Shown: positions 21,596 to 29,361, counted from the stretch's first letter. The stretch is 31,726 nucleotides of DNA from Bacillota bacterium (GCA_023388205.1 JAEWGS010000096.1:1-31726), one strand, 5' to 3'. A program made the numbers and translations. The notes: generated by a model not told the origin, from the sequence alone.

Positions 21596-22515
21596 GGAGC
21601 ATGACGGGTTATGGCCGTGCAAGTGTCGAACACGAAGGGGCAAGACTGACCGTAGAGTTGCGTTCCATCAACAGTCGTTTTCTTGATCTCGAATTGCGAT
21701 TGGGCGAAGGTCTGTTAGGTTCGCTTGACTTGTTCTTGCGTCAAAAGCTTTCCCAGAGCCTAAGTCGCGGCAAATTGCGTGTCAACGTCGAATGGCGAGA
21801 ATTGGAACAGGGCGCAGATCGTGCTCAGGTCAACATTCCGTTGGCCTTGAGTTATCAGCAGGCGATCCTTGAGTTGGCTCAAGAAATTGGAGAACCGGTT
21901 TTGCCTCGAGTCAAAGATCTCGTTTCTTTGCCCGGGGTCTTAGTTCGAGAAAAAGAGATGACGCAGGGCTTTGAGCAGACGGCTGAGGCGGAGAGAGCTG
22001 CGCTTGAAACCCGTCAAAAAGCGATGCTCGAAGAGGCTTTGGACCTCGCTTTAGACAGCTTACAAGAGCAACGTCTGAATGAAGGTAGAAGATTAAAAGA
22101 CGATATTCTCTTGCGCCTCGACCTCATTGGCCTACAACGAGAACGTATTTTGGAACGCATTGAGGAAGAACCGGAACTGATTTATCAGAAGATGAGACAG
22201 CGCTTGAGTGATTTGCTCAGCGATCAAGACCTCACGCTCAACGAAGATCGTCTGCTGCAAGAGCTTGCTTTCTTGGCGGATCGGAAAGATTTGACAGAAG
22301 AATTGGTGCGCCTCGAAAGTCATATTCAAGAAATGGTAGATCTGATGGATCGAGAAGAGTCGGTCGGCAAAAAACTCGACTTCTTGTGTCAAGAAATGGC
22401 GCGAGAAGCCAATACGATGGGCAGCAAATGTCAAGATCTCACGGTACTTCGCGCTGTGCTTGATATCAAAGCGGAAGTCGAAAAAATTAGAGAGCAGGTG
22501 CAAAACATTGAGTGA
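21592..22515 (+). CDS. yicC: YicC/YloC family endoribonuclease
   Basis: A 307-residue YicC-type protein. The N-terminus shows the invariant MTGYGRA and LRSINSRFLDLELRL; the C-terminus shows VGKKLDFLCQEMAREANTMGSK and ends EVEKIREQVQNIE, the DUF1732 end, with long helical segments between. The family was recently shown to be an endoribonuclease. It overlaps the upstream methyltransferase by four bases (ATGA) and remA by eight. The order yicC-remA-gmk is conserved in Bacillota. Confidence 0.95.
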   Translation: MRSMTGYGRASVEHEGARLTVELRSINSRFLDLELRLGEGLLGSLDLFLRQKLSQSLSRGKLRVNVEWRELEQGADRAQVNIPLALSYQQAILELAQEIGEPVLPRVKDLVSLPGVLVREKEMTQGFEQTAEAERAALETRQKAMLEEALDLALDSLQEQRLNEGRRLKDDILLRLDLIGLQRERILERIEEEPELIYQKMRQRLSDLLSDQDLTLNEDRLLQELAFLADRKDLTEELVRLESHIQEMVDLMDREESVGKKLDFLCQEMAREANTMGSKCQDLTVLRAVLDIKAEVEKIREQVQNIE

Positions 22516-22753
22516 TCTGCACTTTATTGATATTGGCTTTGGCAATCGCGTCAATGCGGCGCGCGTGCTGGTGATGACGGGCGCGGAGAGTTCTCCTATC
22601 AAGCGGATGATTTTGGACGCGAGAGATCGAGGTACCTTGATCGATGCGACGGGTGGAAAAAAGACGCGTTGCGTTTTAGTGACCGATTCAGATCATGTGA
22701 TTTTATCTGCGATGGAGCCTGCGGACTTAGCTAATATGATGGAAGCGCCTTGA
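22508..22753 (+). CDS. remA: RemA (DUF370) DNA-binding regulator
   Basis: An 81-residue RemA. The core FIDIGFGNRVNAARV, SSPIKRMILDARDRGTLIDATGG and VLVTDSDHVILSAMEP follow the family closely. In B. subtilis RemA is an oligomeric DNA-binding activator of matrix and osmoprotection genes. The start is TTG at 22508, inside the end of yicC (eight-base overlap), with AGGTG about nine bases before; the frame is open 16 codons further upstream but that part shadows yicC. The family N-terminus begins just before the FI(N/D)IGFGN box, which supports the TTG. Confidence 0.92.
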   Translation: MSDLHFIDIGFGNRVNAARVLVMTGAESSPIKRMILDARDRGTLIDATGGKKTRCVLVTDSDHVILSAMEPADLANMMEAP

Positions 22754-22888
22754 GGCTTGTGCGTTTTGTTTAAGACTAATACGACAAAATACAGTAAAAG
22801 AAAACACAAGGTTCTCAAACAAGAGTAGAATATCGAGAATTATCGAGAGGCATAAGGACAGCACGGGCAAAGCTTAGGGAGGTTTATT

Positions 22889-23530
22889 TTGACACCGAAT
22901 TGTGAGAATCCGGAGAAGTTATTAAAGAGACGCGGCATTTTGCTTTGTGTATCTGGGCCGTCTGGCGTAGGGAAAGGCGCTTTGATTTCAAAGGTGCTTT
23001 CGATTCGTCCGGACATGAAGCATTCGGTATCTGTGACGACACGTCAACCTCGCCCGGGAGAAATTGATGGGGTGAGCTATCACTTTAGATCGCGCGAAGT
23101 CTTTTTAGAGATGCTGGGACAAAAGCAAATTCTTGAGCATGATGAGTATCTCGGCAATTACTATGGCACACCGAGACGCCCGATCGAAGAGCGCATGGAG
23201 CAGGGCTTGGATACCATTATGGATATCACAGTTCCGGGGACGCTCAACACGATGAAGTTGATTCCAGATGCCGTGAGTATCTTTTTGCTCCCTCCGTCGA
23301 TGGAGGAATTGAGACGGCGTTTGACAACGCGCGGCACAGAACCCAAAGAAGTGATCGATGAACGTTTGCGCGTTGCCTTGGACGAAATCCGCATGGCGAA
23401 GAGCTTCCATTATCTTGTGGTCAACCACGATTTGGACGAAACGTGTCAGATTATCATGGGTATTTTGGGCGCAGAACAGCATAAATGGAACCGCATGCAA
23501 GGAATTGAAGAAACAATCTTAGGAATGTAG
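22889..23530 (+). CDS. gmk: Guanylate kinase
   Basis: A 213-residue GMP kinase (ATP + GMP to ADP + GDP) of the cytoplasmic purine pathway. The P-loop GPSGVGKG is at 23-30; GMP-binding region VSVTTRQPRPGEIDGVSYHF follows, then LEHDEYLGNYYGTPRRPIEE and the lid RRRLTTRGTE. The start is TTG with GGGAGG seven bases before it; no ATG is available upstream in frame. It lies 135 bp behind remA. In most Bacillota rpoZ follows gmk; here a tRNA promoter follows immediately and no rpoZ is present. Confidence 0.96.
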   Translation: MTPNCENPEKLLKRRGILLCVSGPSGVGKGALISKVLSIRPDMKHSVSVTTRQPRPGEIDGVSYHFRSREVFLEMLGQKQILEHDEYLGNYYGTPRRPIEERMEQGLDTIMDITVPGTLNTMKLIPDAVSIFLLPPSMEELRRRLTTRGTEPKEVIDERLRVALDEIRMAKSFHYLVVNHDLDETCQIIMGILGAEQHKWNRMQGIEETILGM

Positions 23531-23531
23531 C

Positions 23532-23560
23532 TTGACAAGGCTGAAATGGACTTATATACT
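23532..23560 (+). promoter_or_regulatory. Promoter of the tRNA-Met/tRNA-Glu unit
   Basis: TTGACA (23532-23537), a 17-base spacer and TATACT (23555-23560), starting two bases after the gmk stop codon. Confidence 0.88.
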
Positions 23561-23592
23561 TAGCAAGCACTTTTCGGGGTGCGGATCTAAGA

Positions 23593-23666
23593 GGCGGTAT
23601 AGCTCAGCTGGCTAGAGCATTCGGTTCATACCCGGAGTGTCATTGGTTCGAGTCCAATTACCGCCA
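23593..23666 (+). tRNA. tRNA-Met (CAT), elongator type
   Basis: Acceptor GGCGGTA (23593-23599) with TACCGCC (23659-23665), discriminator A23666; anticodon loop TTCATAC with CAT at 23627-23629. The normal first base pair G-C argues against initiator tRNA. It resembles elongator Met, though a CAT-anticodon Ile tRNA cannot be fully excluded. CCA is not encoded. Confidence 0.9.
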
Positions 23667-23669
23667 TGC

Positions 23670-23741
23670 GGCCCGTTGGTCAAGTGGTCAAGACATCGCC
23701 CTTTCACGGCGAAGACAGGAGTTCGACTCTCCTACGGGTCA
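23670..23741 (+). tRNA. tRNA-Glu (TTC)
   Basis: Acceptor GGCCCGT (23670-23676) with ACGGGTC (23734-23740), discriminator A23741; anticodon stem TCGCC/GGCGA with loop CTTTCAC and anticodon TTC at 23703-23705. Only three bases separate it from tRNA-Met. CCA is not encoded. Confidence 0.95.
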
Positions 23742-23742
23742 T

Positions 23743-23776
23743 AAGAAGCAAGACTTCGGTTTTGCTTCTTTTTTTT
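23743..23776 (+). terminator. Terminator of the tRNA-Met/Glu unit
   Basis: AAGAAGCAAGAC (23743-23754) pairs with GTTTTGCTTCTT (23759-23770) around a TTCG tetraloop, followed by eight T residues. Confidence 0.94.
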
Positions 23777-23907
23777 GACTTCAATTTGTGCTGCGGAGAT
23801 TTTCCCTTTTGCTTTGAGCACATTTTGAGTTTCATTAGGCTAAATGCACATGAAAAAGCCTTAAAATGAAGGGTGCAATAAAAATAGATCTAAAAAGAAA
23901 GGCATAT

Positions 23908-25080
23908 ATGAAACGAAAAAGCGTTTTGTTTTTAGCTTTGCTTCTTTTGGGGATCCCTGTTCTGACCGCTTGCCAGCATCAGACTGAGAAGCAGATCATT
24001 CGTGTCGGGCACAATCAGTCGAACGTGCATCCGACCCATATCGGTATGCAAGCTTTTGAGAAATATGTTGAAGCGCATTTAGGGGATAAGTACGATGTTG
24101 AAGTTTTCCCGAGTGAGCTTTTGGGTTCGCAAAATGAAATGGTTCAACTGACGCAAACGGGAGCGATTACCTTTGTCGTGGCGTCGAACTCTTTGCTTGA
24201 AACTTTTTCTAAAGACTATTCCATTTTTAATTTGCCCTACCTCTTTTCAAGTTCAGAAGCTTATCACGCGGCGATGGACGATCCTGCTGTCTACGGCCCA
24301 ATCTTTGAGTCGACAAAGCAGTCTGGGATTCAGGCCTTGACGTGGATTGATGCCGGTTCTAGAAGCTTTTATACCATCGATCGCCCCATCATGAAGCCAG
24401 AGGATCTCAAAGGCTTGAAAATTCGTGTTCAGCAGTCCCCCACCAACGTCAAAATGATGGAGCTTCTGGGTGGATCCGCGACTCCGATGGGCTTTGGCGA
24501 GGTTTACACCGCCTTGCAATCGAAAATGCTAGATGGTGCAGAAAATAACGAAATGGCCCTAAAAGATAATGGCCACGGAGATGTCTGTAAGTACTATTCC
24601 TACGACTTGCATCAAATGATCCCAGACTTTTTCTTGGTCAATAGTAGTTTCTGGGAAGCCTTGAGCGCTGAAGATCGGGCTGTCTTTGAAGAAGCTTGCA
24701 AGGTGATGAATCAAGTGGAGCGTGAGGCTTGGAGCAAAGGTATCGAAGAAGCGAAGATTTATGCCAAAGAAAAGCAGGGGGTTCAGTTCTTCTATCCAGA
24801 CGTTCAAGCTTTTCAGGAGGTTTTGATGCCGATGCACGAGCAGTTTTTGGCTGCAAACCCAAAGCTGCAAGCAGTTTACGACTTGCTTCAGAAGCATAAT
24901 CAGGAAGCTTTGAAAGAAACGGCTGAGGCGAATTCCGAGGCGCCAACTGAGCTTGCGACTGAGGCTGAGGCGTCATCTGAAGCTGCGCGTAAAGGCGAGA
25001 CTGCGAGCAAGGCTGAAGCCACGAGCGTGCAAGATGCGACAAAAACACAAGAAAGCAGCAGCGAGGTGAACCATGGATAA
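23908..25080 (+). CDS. dctP: TRAP transporter substrate-binding lipoprotein DctP
   Basis: A 390-residue extracytoplasmic binding protein of a TRAP carboxylate transporter. It has a signal peptide with lipobox LTAC (lipid-modified C22), so it is membrane-tethered. Family segments are clear: GLKIRVQQSPTN (with the carboxylate-binding Arg), LGGSATPMGFGEVYTALQSKMLDGAENN, and VNSSFWEALS. The start chosen is ATG 23908, with GAAAGG upstream; the frame is open 14 codons earlier without a signal peptide at the N-terminus. The C-terminal about 54 residues are an Ala/Glu/Ser/Thr-rich tail not typical of DctP. It overlaps dctQ by eight bases. The ligand is unknown. Confidence 0.94.
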   Translation: MKRKSVLFLALLLLGIPVLTACQHQTEKQIIRVGHNQSNVHPTHIGMQAFEKYVEAHLGDKYDVEVFPSELLGSQNEMVQLTQTGAITFVVASNSLLETFSKDYSIFNLPYLFSSSEAYHAAMDDPAVYGPIFESTKQSGIQALTWIDAGSRSFYTIDRPIMKPEDLKGLKIRVQQSPTNVKMMELLGGSATPMGFGEVYTALQSKMLDGAENNEMALKDNGHGDVCKYYSYDLHQMIPDFFLVNSSFWEALSAEDRAVFEEACKVMNQVEREAWSKGIEEAKIYAKEKQGVQFFYPDVQAFQEVLMPMHEQFLAANPKLQAVYDLLQKHNQEALKETAEANSEAPTELATEAEASSEAARKGETASKAEATSVQDATKTQESSSEVNHG

Positions 25081-25705
25081 AATCAGAAATGTCCTCAATA
25101 AGATCATGCGCTTTTTCGCAGGATCGAGCCTGATCGCGATGGTCATTTTGACCTGCTGGCAGGTTTTTACACGCTACATTTTGTCGCGTCCTTCAACTTG
25201 GTCAGAAGAGTTGGTCGCTTATTTATTTGCGTGGAGCAGCTTGTTTGCCGCGGCGATTGTGACAGGCGAGCGCGGTCACATGAGCATCCCAATTTTAATC
25301 GAGAAGATGAGCCCCAAGATCCAGCGCGCCTTTTTGGTTTTCGCAGAGTTGATCGCTTTGGTTTTTTCCTTGGGCATTTTGGTGTACGGTGGGATTCAAA
25401 TCGCTCAGCTAGCCTATGGTCAGACGACCTCTTCTTTGGGTTTGCAAGTGGGCTTCTTTTATTTGGCTTTGCCGATTTGTGGCGTGATCAGCACGATTTA
25501 TATTGTGCTCAATATAATTGAGATCCTAAAAGGCCGTCTCGGCATTGCGACGGATGAAGAAGAGATTGAAGAGCTCGTTGAAAAAGCTCACGAGGACTTC
25601 GCGGATTTTAAGCTTGAAGACGAAGTTAGCGAAGCTGCCGTAAAAGCGACGCTATCTCACGAAGCCAATGTGCAATCTCAAGAAAAAAAGGAGGGTGAAC
25701 GCTAA
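25073..25705 (+). CDS. dctQ: TRAP transporter small membrane subunit DctQ
   Basis: A 210-residue four-helix subunit (helices about 15-37, 48-66, 84-106, 125-148) with the family start LNKIMRFFAG, CWQVFTRYIL and STWSEELVAYLFAWSSLFAAA. It joins the large subunit and the binding protein. After the last helix, about 60 residues form a strongly acidic tail (EEEIEELVEKAHEDFADFK...), unusually long for DctQ. GAGGTGA precedes ATG. It overlaps dctP by eight bases and dctM by one base (TAATG), so all three are translationally coupled. Confidence 0.93.
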   Translation: MDKIRNVLNKIMRFFAGSSLIAMVILTCWQVFTRYILSRPSTWSEELVAYLFAWSSLFAAAIVTGERGHMSIPILIEKMSPKIQRAFLVFAELIALVFSLGILVYGGIQIAQLAYGQTTSSLGLQVGFFYLALPICGVISTIYIVLNIIEILKGRLGIATDEEEIEELVEKAHEDFADFKLEDEVSEAAVKATLSHEANVQSQEKKEGER

Positions 25706-27006
25706 TGGCACTCATTTCCTTACTCATTATTCTCGTTGTCCTGCTCGGCCTGCTCGCGATTGGTGTGCCCATTGCGTATTCCATCGGAGTCGCCTCTTTG
25801 GTGGCGATCGGCCAAATCATTCCCCTGGATATTTCCGTGTTGACTGGCGCGCAGCGCGTCTTTGTCGGCATGAGCAAATTTAGCTTGACCGCGATTCCCT
25901 TCTTCATTTTGGCGGGAAATATTATGAATCAAGGGGGCATCGCCAAGCGTTTGGTGAACTTTGTTTTGGCGATTTTAGGGCGCATGCCGGGTGCGCTTTT
26001 GCTGACGAATATCGGCGCGAATGGTCTGTTTGGCGCGATTTCAGGTTCGGCGGTTGCGGCTGCGGCTGCGGTCGGTTCGATGGTTCAAGAAGGTGAAAAA
26101 GAAGAGGGCTATGATCTGCCGGTCTGTGCGGCGACCAATGGGGCTTCTGCTCCATCGGGGCTTTTGATTCCGCCTTCAGGTGCGATGATTACTTTTTCTT
26201 TGGCATCCAGTGGAACGTCGATTGCCGCTTTATTTATGGCGGGATACTTGCCTGGCCTTTTGTGGGTCTTGGGCTGTATGCTGGTCGCGGTGTTGATTGC
26301 GAAGAAAAAACATTACACGTGCAGTGATCGCAAGTTCTCTTGGCGCGTCCTCGGGAAGGCGACCTTGCAGGCCTTGCCGGCCCTCTCTTTGATTGTGGTG
26401 GTCATTGGGGGTATTGTCGGGGGCGTGTTTAGCGCTACGGAAGGTTCTGCGATCGCGGTCGCCTACGCTTTGATCATCTCGCTCTTTTATCGGAGCTTGA
26501 CCTTTAAGAAGCTTTGGGAGATTGTCATTGCAAGTGCAAAGACGAGCGGCTTGGTTGTTTTCTTGATCGGTGTATCGAATATCTTAGGCTGGGTGATGGC
26601 CTTCTTGCAGATTCCTCAAGCGGTGTCGGAGGCTTTGCTTTCGATTTCGAACAACCCGATCATTTTGCTTTTGCTGATGAACTTGATTTTGTTGATCGCA
26701 GGGACCTTTATGGATGTGACGCCGGCGATCTTGATCTTTACCCCGCTCTTTTTGCCGGTGGTGCGAAGTTTCGGTATGCACCCTGTGCATTTCGGTTTGG
26801 TGCTTGTTTATAACCTTTGTATTGGTAATATCACGCCGCCGGTTGGGAACACTTTGTTCGTGGCGATTAAGCTGGGCAAAACGACTTTAGCCAAAGCGAT
26901 GCCGTACATGTTTATGTATTACGTTGCGATTTTGCTCGGACTGATTTTGGTGACGTTTATTCCTCAGATTAGCTTATGGTTGCCGAGTTTGGCGGGACTG
27001 ATTTGA
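25705..27006 (+). CDS. dctM: TRAP transporter large permease subunit DctM
   Basis: A 433-residue membrane protein of about 12 helices, the Na+-coupled translocation subunit of the TRAP system. Family segments: VPIAYSIGVASLVAIG near the N-terminus, LTAIPFFILAGNIMNQGGIAKRLVNF, GAISGSAVAAAAAVGSM, ATNGASAPSGLLIPPSGAMI, and the C-terminal MDVTPAILIFTPLFLPV and ITPPVGNTLFVA. GGAGG precedes the ATG, which shares a base with the dctQ stop codon. An attenuator-like terminator follows at 27012-27040 before ucpA. Confidence 0.95.
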   Translation: MALISLLIILVVLLGLLAIGVPIAYSIGVASLVAIGQIIPLDISVLTGAQRVFVGMSKFSLTAIPFFILAGNIMNQGGIAKRLVNFVLAILGRMPGALLLTNIGANGLFGAISGSAVAAAAAVGSMVQEGEKEEGYDLPVCAATNGASAPSGLLIPPSGAMITFSLASSGTSIAALFMAGYLPGLLWVLGCMLVAVLIAKKKHYTCSDRKFSWRVLGKATLQALPALSLIVVVIGGIVGGVFSATEGSAIAVAYALIISLFYRSLTFKKLWEIVIASAKTSGLVVFLIGVSNILGWVMAFLQIPQAVSEALLSISNNPIILLLLMNLILLIAGTFMDVTPAILIFTPLFLPVVRSFGMHPVHFGLVLVYNLCIGNITPPVGNTLFVAIKLGKTTLAKAMPYMFMYYVAILLGLILVTFIPQISLWLPSLAGLI

Positions 27007-27011
27007 TGGTG

Positions 27012-27040
27012 AAGGCTGTGTCTTAGGATGCGGCCTTTTT
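27012..27040 (+). terminator. Weak terminator between dctM and ucpA
   Basis: AAGGCTGTGTC (27012-27022) and GATGCGGCCTT (27027-27037) pair over 11 bp including three G-U pairs, around TTAG, followed by five T residues. ucpA probably depends on read-through. Confidence 0.7.
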
Positions 27041-27059
27041 ATTAAAGAAAGGAGACGGT

Positions 27060-27866
27060 ATGGGCGCTTTGAAATTGGAAGGGAAAGTCGCGCTGGTCAC
27101 AGGAGCTGCGGCAGGTTTAGGTGAAGGCATTGCAGAAATCTACGCAAAGTATGGGGCGAGGGTCTGCTTGCTCGACATCGATGCGCGTGTCGAACAAACG
27201 GCTGAAAAGATTCAGCTTGCGTATCCAGAGGCTCAAGTGATGGCTGTGCGTGCCGATGTGAGTCAAAAAAAAGAAATGCTGGCGGCGGTTCAAGAGGTCC
27301 AAGAGCGTTTCGGTGGCCTGGATATCGTTTGTGCCAACGCAGGGGTTTGTCGGCTCGCAGCCTTTGAAGAAATGAGTGATGAACTTCTGGATTTCCATAT
27401 CAATGTCAATATTAAAGGGGTGTGGAATACGTGCCAAAGTGCCATTCCCGCCTTGCTCGAGCGTGGAAAAGGGTCGATCGTCATTGCAAGTTCAGTCACT
27501 GGCGATCTTGTGGCCGATGCAGGTGAGGCGGCTTACGCAATGACCAAAGCGGCGCTCGTTGGCCTGACCAAATGTCTCGCGGTGGAGTATGCAGATCGCA
27601 ATATTCGAGTGAATTGCTCGCAGCTTGGTTACGCAAGAACCCCGATGGTTGAAAAGATGGCGGTGGAGTCAAATCCTGAAGATCCCGAAGTGGCGATCCA
27701 AGAAATTGCGCGGGCTGTCCCCATGAAGCGGCTGGCCAAGCCGACGGAAGTGGGGGAATTGTTCGCCTTTTTGGGCAGTGATGAATCGAGTTACATTACG
27801 GGCGCATCGATCGTTATCGATGGCGGGAGTACCTTGCCCGAGACGATGAGTATGGGGACCCATTAA
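27060..27866 (+). CDS. ucpA: UcpA-like short-chain dehydrogenase/reductase
   Basis: A 268-residue classical SDR: cofactor motif TGAAAGLGEG (14-23), D40 region LLDID suggesting NAD(H) preference, NAG motif CANAGVC (91-97), catalytic Ser145 and Tyr159-x3-Lys163 (SVTGDLVADAGEAAYAMTK). It is strikingly like E. coli UcpA along its length, including ADPGE/ADAGE, SNPEDPE, RLAKPTEVGEL and VIDGGSTLPET. The substrate of UcpA is not established. AAAGGAG precedes ATG. It directly follows the TRAP genes, so it may oxidise the imported hydroxy- or sugar acid; that is inference. Confidence 0.9.
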   Translation: MGALKLEGKVALVTGAAAGLGEGIAEIYAKYGARVCLLDIDARVEQTAEKIQLAYPEAQVMAVRADVSQKKEMLAAVQEVQERFGGLDIVCANAGVCRLAAFEEMSDELLDFHINVNIKGVWNTCQSAIPALLERGKGSIVIASSVTGDLVADAGEAAYAMTKAALVGLTKCLAVEYADRNIRVNCSQLGYARTPMVEKMAVESNPEDPEVAIQEIARAVPMKRLAKPTEVGELFAFLGSDESSYITGASIVIDGGSTLPETMSMGTH

Positions 27867-27883
27867 AGTTTTTTTGAAATTAA

Positions 27884-27960
27884 GTTCAAAGTGAAGCCTT
27901 AACTCAAAGCAAATGACAGGCTTCAAAGCGAAGCGCACGGATCAAAGTGAAGCAAACGTG
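27884..27960. repeat. Four degenerate repeats of about 19 bp after ucpA
   Basis: Units 27884-27902, 27903-27920, 27921-27940 and 27941-27960 each hold TCAAAGYGAAGC or a decayed form. A 10-bp perfect inverted repeat, GAAGCGCACG (27930-27939) with CGTGCGCTTC (27957-27966), is embedded but has no T run. The rest of the gap to ferredoxin (27967-28194) holds the promoter at 28066-28094. Confidence 0.65.
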
Positions 27961-28065
27961 CGCTTCGCGCATGTGTGAACTGTCTTTTGAAAAGCCTCGC
28001 CCTTAATGCGTTAAAGTTTATCAAAAGAATAACCATAGCTAACTTTAATTTTGGGATATTTTTAA

Positions 28066-28094
28066 TTGAGGCTAAGGGTTTAGGCGCATAAGAT
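28066..28094 (+). promoter_or_regulatory. Promoter of the ferredoxin gene
   Basis: TTGAGG (28066-28071), a 17-base spacer and TAAGAT (28089-28094), about 100 bp before the start codon, leaving a long untranslated leader. Confidence 0.65.
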
Positions 28095-28194
28095 AGAGCC
28101 ATCGATTGAGAGAAATGCTTTTGATCCGAGATCGCACATTGATTCGTATCCAAAAGAAATTTCTCGAAACGAAATACATTTTTTGGAGGACATT

Positions 28195-28368
28195 ATGGCC
28201 TACGTAATTAACAATGAGTGCATTACCTGCGGTAGCTGCGAGAGCGAATGCCCCGTTTCCGCGATCAATCCTGGTGACGAGCAATACACCATCGATAAGG
28301 ATCTTTGCATCAGCTGCGGTGCCTGCGCTGCGGTTTGCCCGGTTGAAGCGATCCACGAAGAAGCTTAA
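28195..28368 (+). CDS. 2[4Fe-4S] ferredoxin (clostridial type)
   Basis: A 57-residue low-potential electron carrier with two complete cluster motifs: C9-x2-C12-x2-C15-x3-C19-P and C38-x2-C41-x2-C44-x3-C48-P, the two halves being internally homologous as in clostridial ferredoxins. It would serve pyruvate:ferredoxin oxidoreductase, hydrogenase or Rnf in an anaerobe. The start is ATG 28195, directly behind GGAGG (28185-28189); a TTG four codons earlier in frame overlaps the ribosome binding site. Monocistronic. Confidence 0.97.
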   Translation: MAYVINNECITCGSCESECPVSAINPGDEQYTIDKDLCISCGACAAVCPVEAIHEEA

Positions 28369-28525
28369 TTGATCCTTTTAATTATTGTGCCCATCCCTTG
28401 GATCTGGTGCAATAGATTTGAAGGAAGCCCGAATTTTGGTACCTCCTTACTAAAATGATCTGAATGGGCTTTCTGGATTTGAAAAATTTGCAAAGAGCAG
28501 AAATCAAGTTTTTCTTCCAGAGAAA
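28369..28525. other. Intergenic region with a nested stem
   Basis: AAGCCC (about 28435-28440) can pair with GGGCTT (about 28467-28472), enclosing ATTTT/AAAAT. I could not match it to a known RNA family and see no gene. Confidence 0.35.
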
Positions 28526-28559
28526 AAAAGGGATATGAACTTCGGTTCATATCCCTTTT
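28526..28559. terminator. Bidirectional terminator between ferredoxin and the phosphoribosyltransferase
   Basis: A 15-bp perfect stem, AAAAGGGATATGAAC (28526-28540) with GTTCATATCCCTTTT (28545-28559), around TTCG. The longer T run is on the minus strand. Confidence 0.93.
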
Positions 28560-28630
28560 GTCATAGATGCTTATATTTGAAGGCGTGTCCTCAATCTGAT
28601 GCGCAACATCAGCTTGAGAACGCGATCAAG

Positions 28631-29185
28631 TTAAGGCTTGTGTTTGGCGATAAAAGGCAGAGAGCGCCCGTGCTCTTGATGGTCTAGGCCGTAGCCGACG
28701 TAGCGGTCAAAATTCACTTCAAAGCCGACGTAGCGAAGCGGTAGATCGACGAGCATTTGTTTCGGGTTGGATAAAAACGCAGCGAGCTTGAGGCTTTTGG
28801 GGGCTTTGCTTTTCAGGTGTTCATACATGAATTGAGTGGTGTATCCGGTTCGGACCACTTCTTCGAGCATGAGGACATCTTTGCCGCACACATCGATGGT
28901 GATATCTTTGGCAAGCTCCAAGGGTGCGTGTGGCATCCGTTCATCACGCGGCTTGATTGCGATGACGTCAAAGAGGTGCGGAATTTCAATTTTGCGGGAT
29001 AAATCGGAAAGAAAATGCACGCTGCCTTTGAGCATTGAGACGAGAACTAATTCCTTGTGCGCGTAGTCAGAAGAGATCTGATCCGCCAATGCTTGAATGC
29101 GCGCTTGGATCTCAGCTTCTGTATAAACGACCTCATAAGATGAATAGGGAAGCCCTTCATAGTGGCGTTCGCTCGCTTGGTTCAT
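28631..29185 (-). CDS. Divergent hypoxanthine-phosphoribosyltransferase-like protein
   Basis: A 184-residue type I phosphoribosyltransferase fold closest to Hpt: VLVSMLKGSVHFLSDLSRKI (47-66) matches the Hpt PPi-loop region (usual LKGSFxFxADL), and RYVGYGLDHQEHGRSLPFI (161-179) matches the purine-binding C-terminus. However the PRPP loop reads MLEEVVRTGYTT (106-117), where Hpt has VEDIIDTGLT: the catalytic-base Asp is Arg112. The flexible SYG-x-SSG loop is replaced by IKPRDERMPHAPLE, and the usual DK before the hydrophobic strand is SN. AAGGAGGT precedes ATG. It may be a paralogue with altered substrate, a regulatory protein or an inactive enzyme; a normal hpt would be expected elsewhere. Confidence 0.8.
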   Translation of the reverse strand: MNQASERHYEGLPYSSYEVVYTEAEIQARIQALADQISSDYAHKELVLVSMLKGSVHFLSDLSRKIEIPHLFDVIAIKPRDERMPHAPLELAKDITIDVCGKDVLMLEEVVRTGYTTQFMYEHLKSKAPKSLKLAAFLSNPKQMLVDLPLRYVGFEVNFDRYVGYGLDHQEHGRSLPFIAKHKP

Positions 29186-29269
29186 GGCTACCTCCTTAAT
29201 GAAAAAGATGGGAATTGTGAGTATTGTACAGCTCTTTGCCTCGCTGTGGGCTTGGACTTGATTTTTCTT

Positions 29270-29340
29270 GCGGGCTCATGAGCCTAGAGTGCGGGTTCAT
29301 GAGCCTAGAGTGCGGGCTCATGAGCTTAGAGTGCGGGGCT
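29270..29340. repeat. Three 21-bp tandem repeats, each with a 12-bp palindrome
   Basis: Units 29270-29290, 29291-29311 and 29312-29332 are nearly identical (one or two differences), followed by 8 bases of a fourth. Each unit holds GGCTCATGAGCC, a perfect palindrome in unit 1 and changed by one base in units 2 and 3. The array starts 22 bp downstream of the amidohydrolase stop codon and ends about 85 bp before the phosphoribosyltransferase start (both minus strand). Confidence 0.93.
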
Positions 29341-29361
29341 AATTTAGCTCAGGGTGCTGAT

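Noticed and set aside
28430..28475. Possible T-box or other riboswitch downstream of ferredoxin
   Set aside because: No T-box sequence or specifier loop is visible, and the following plus-strand DNA has no gene to regulate.
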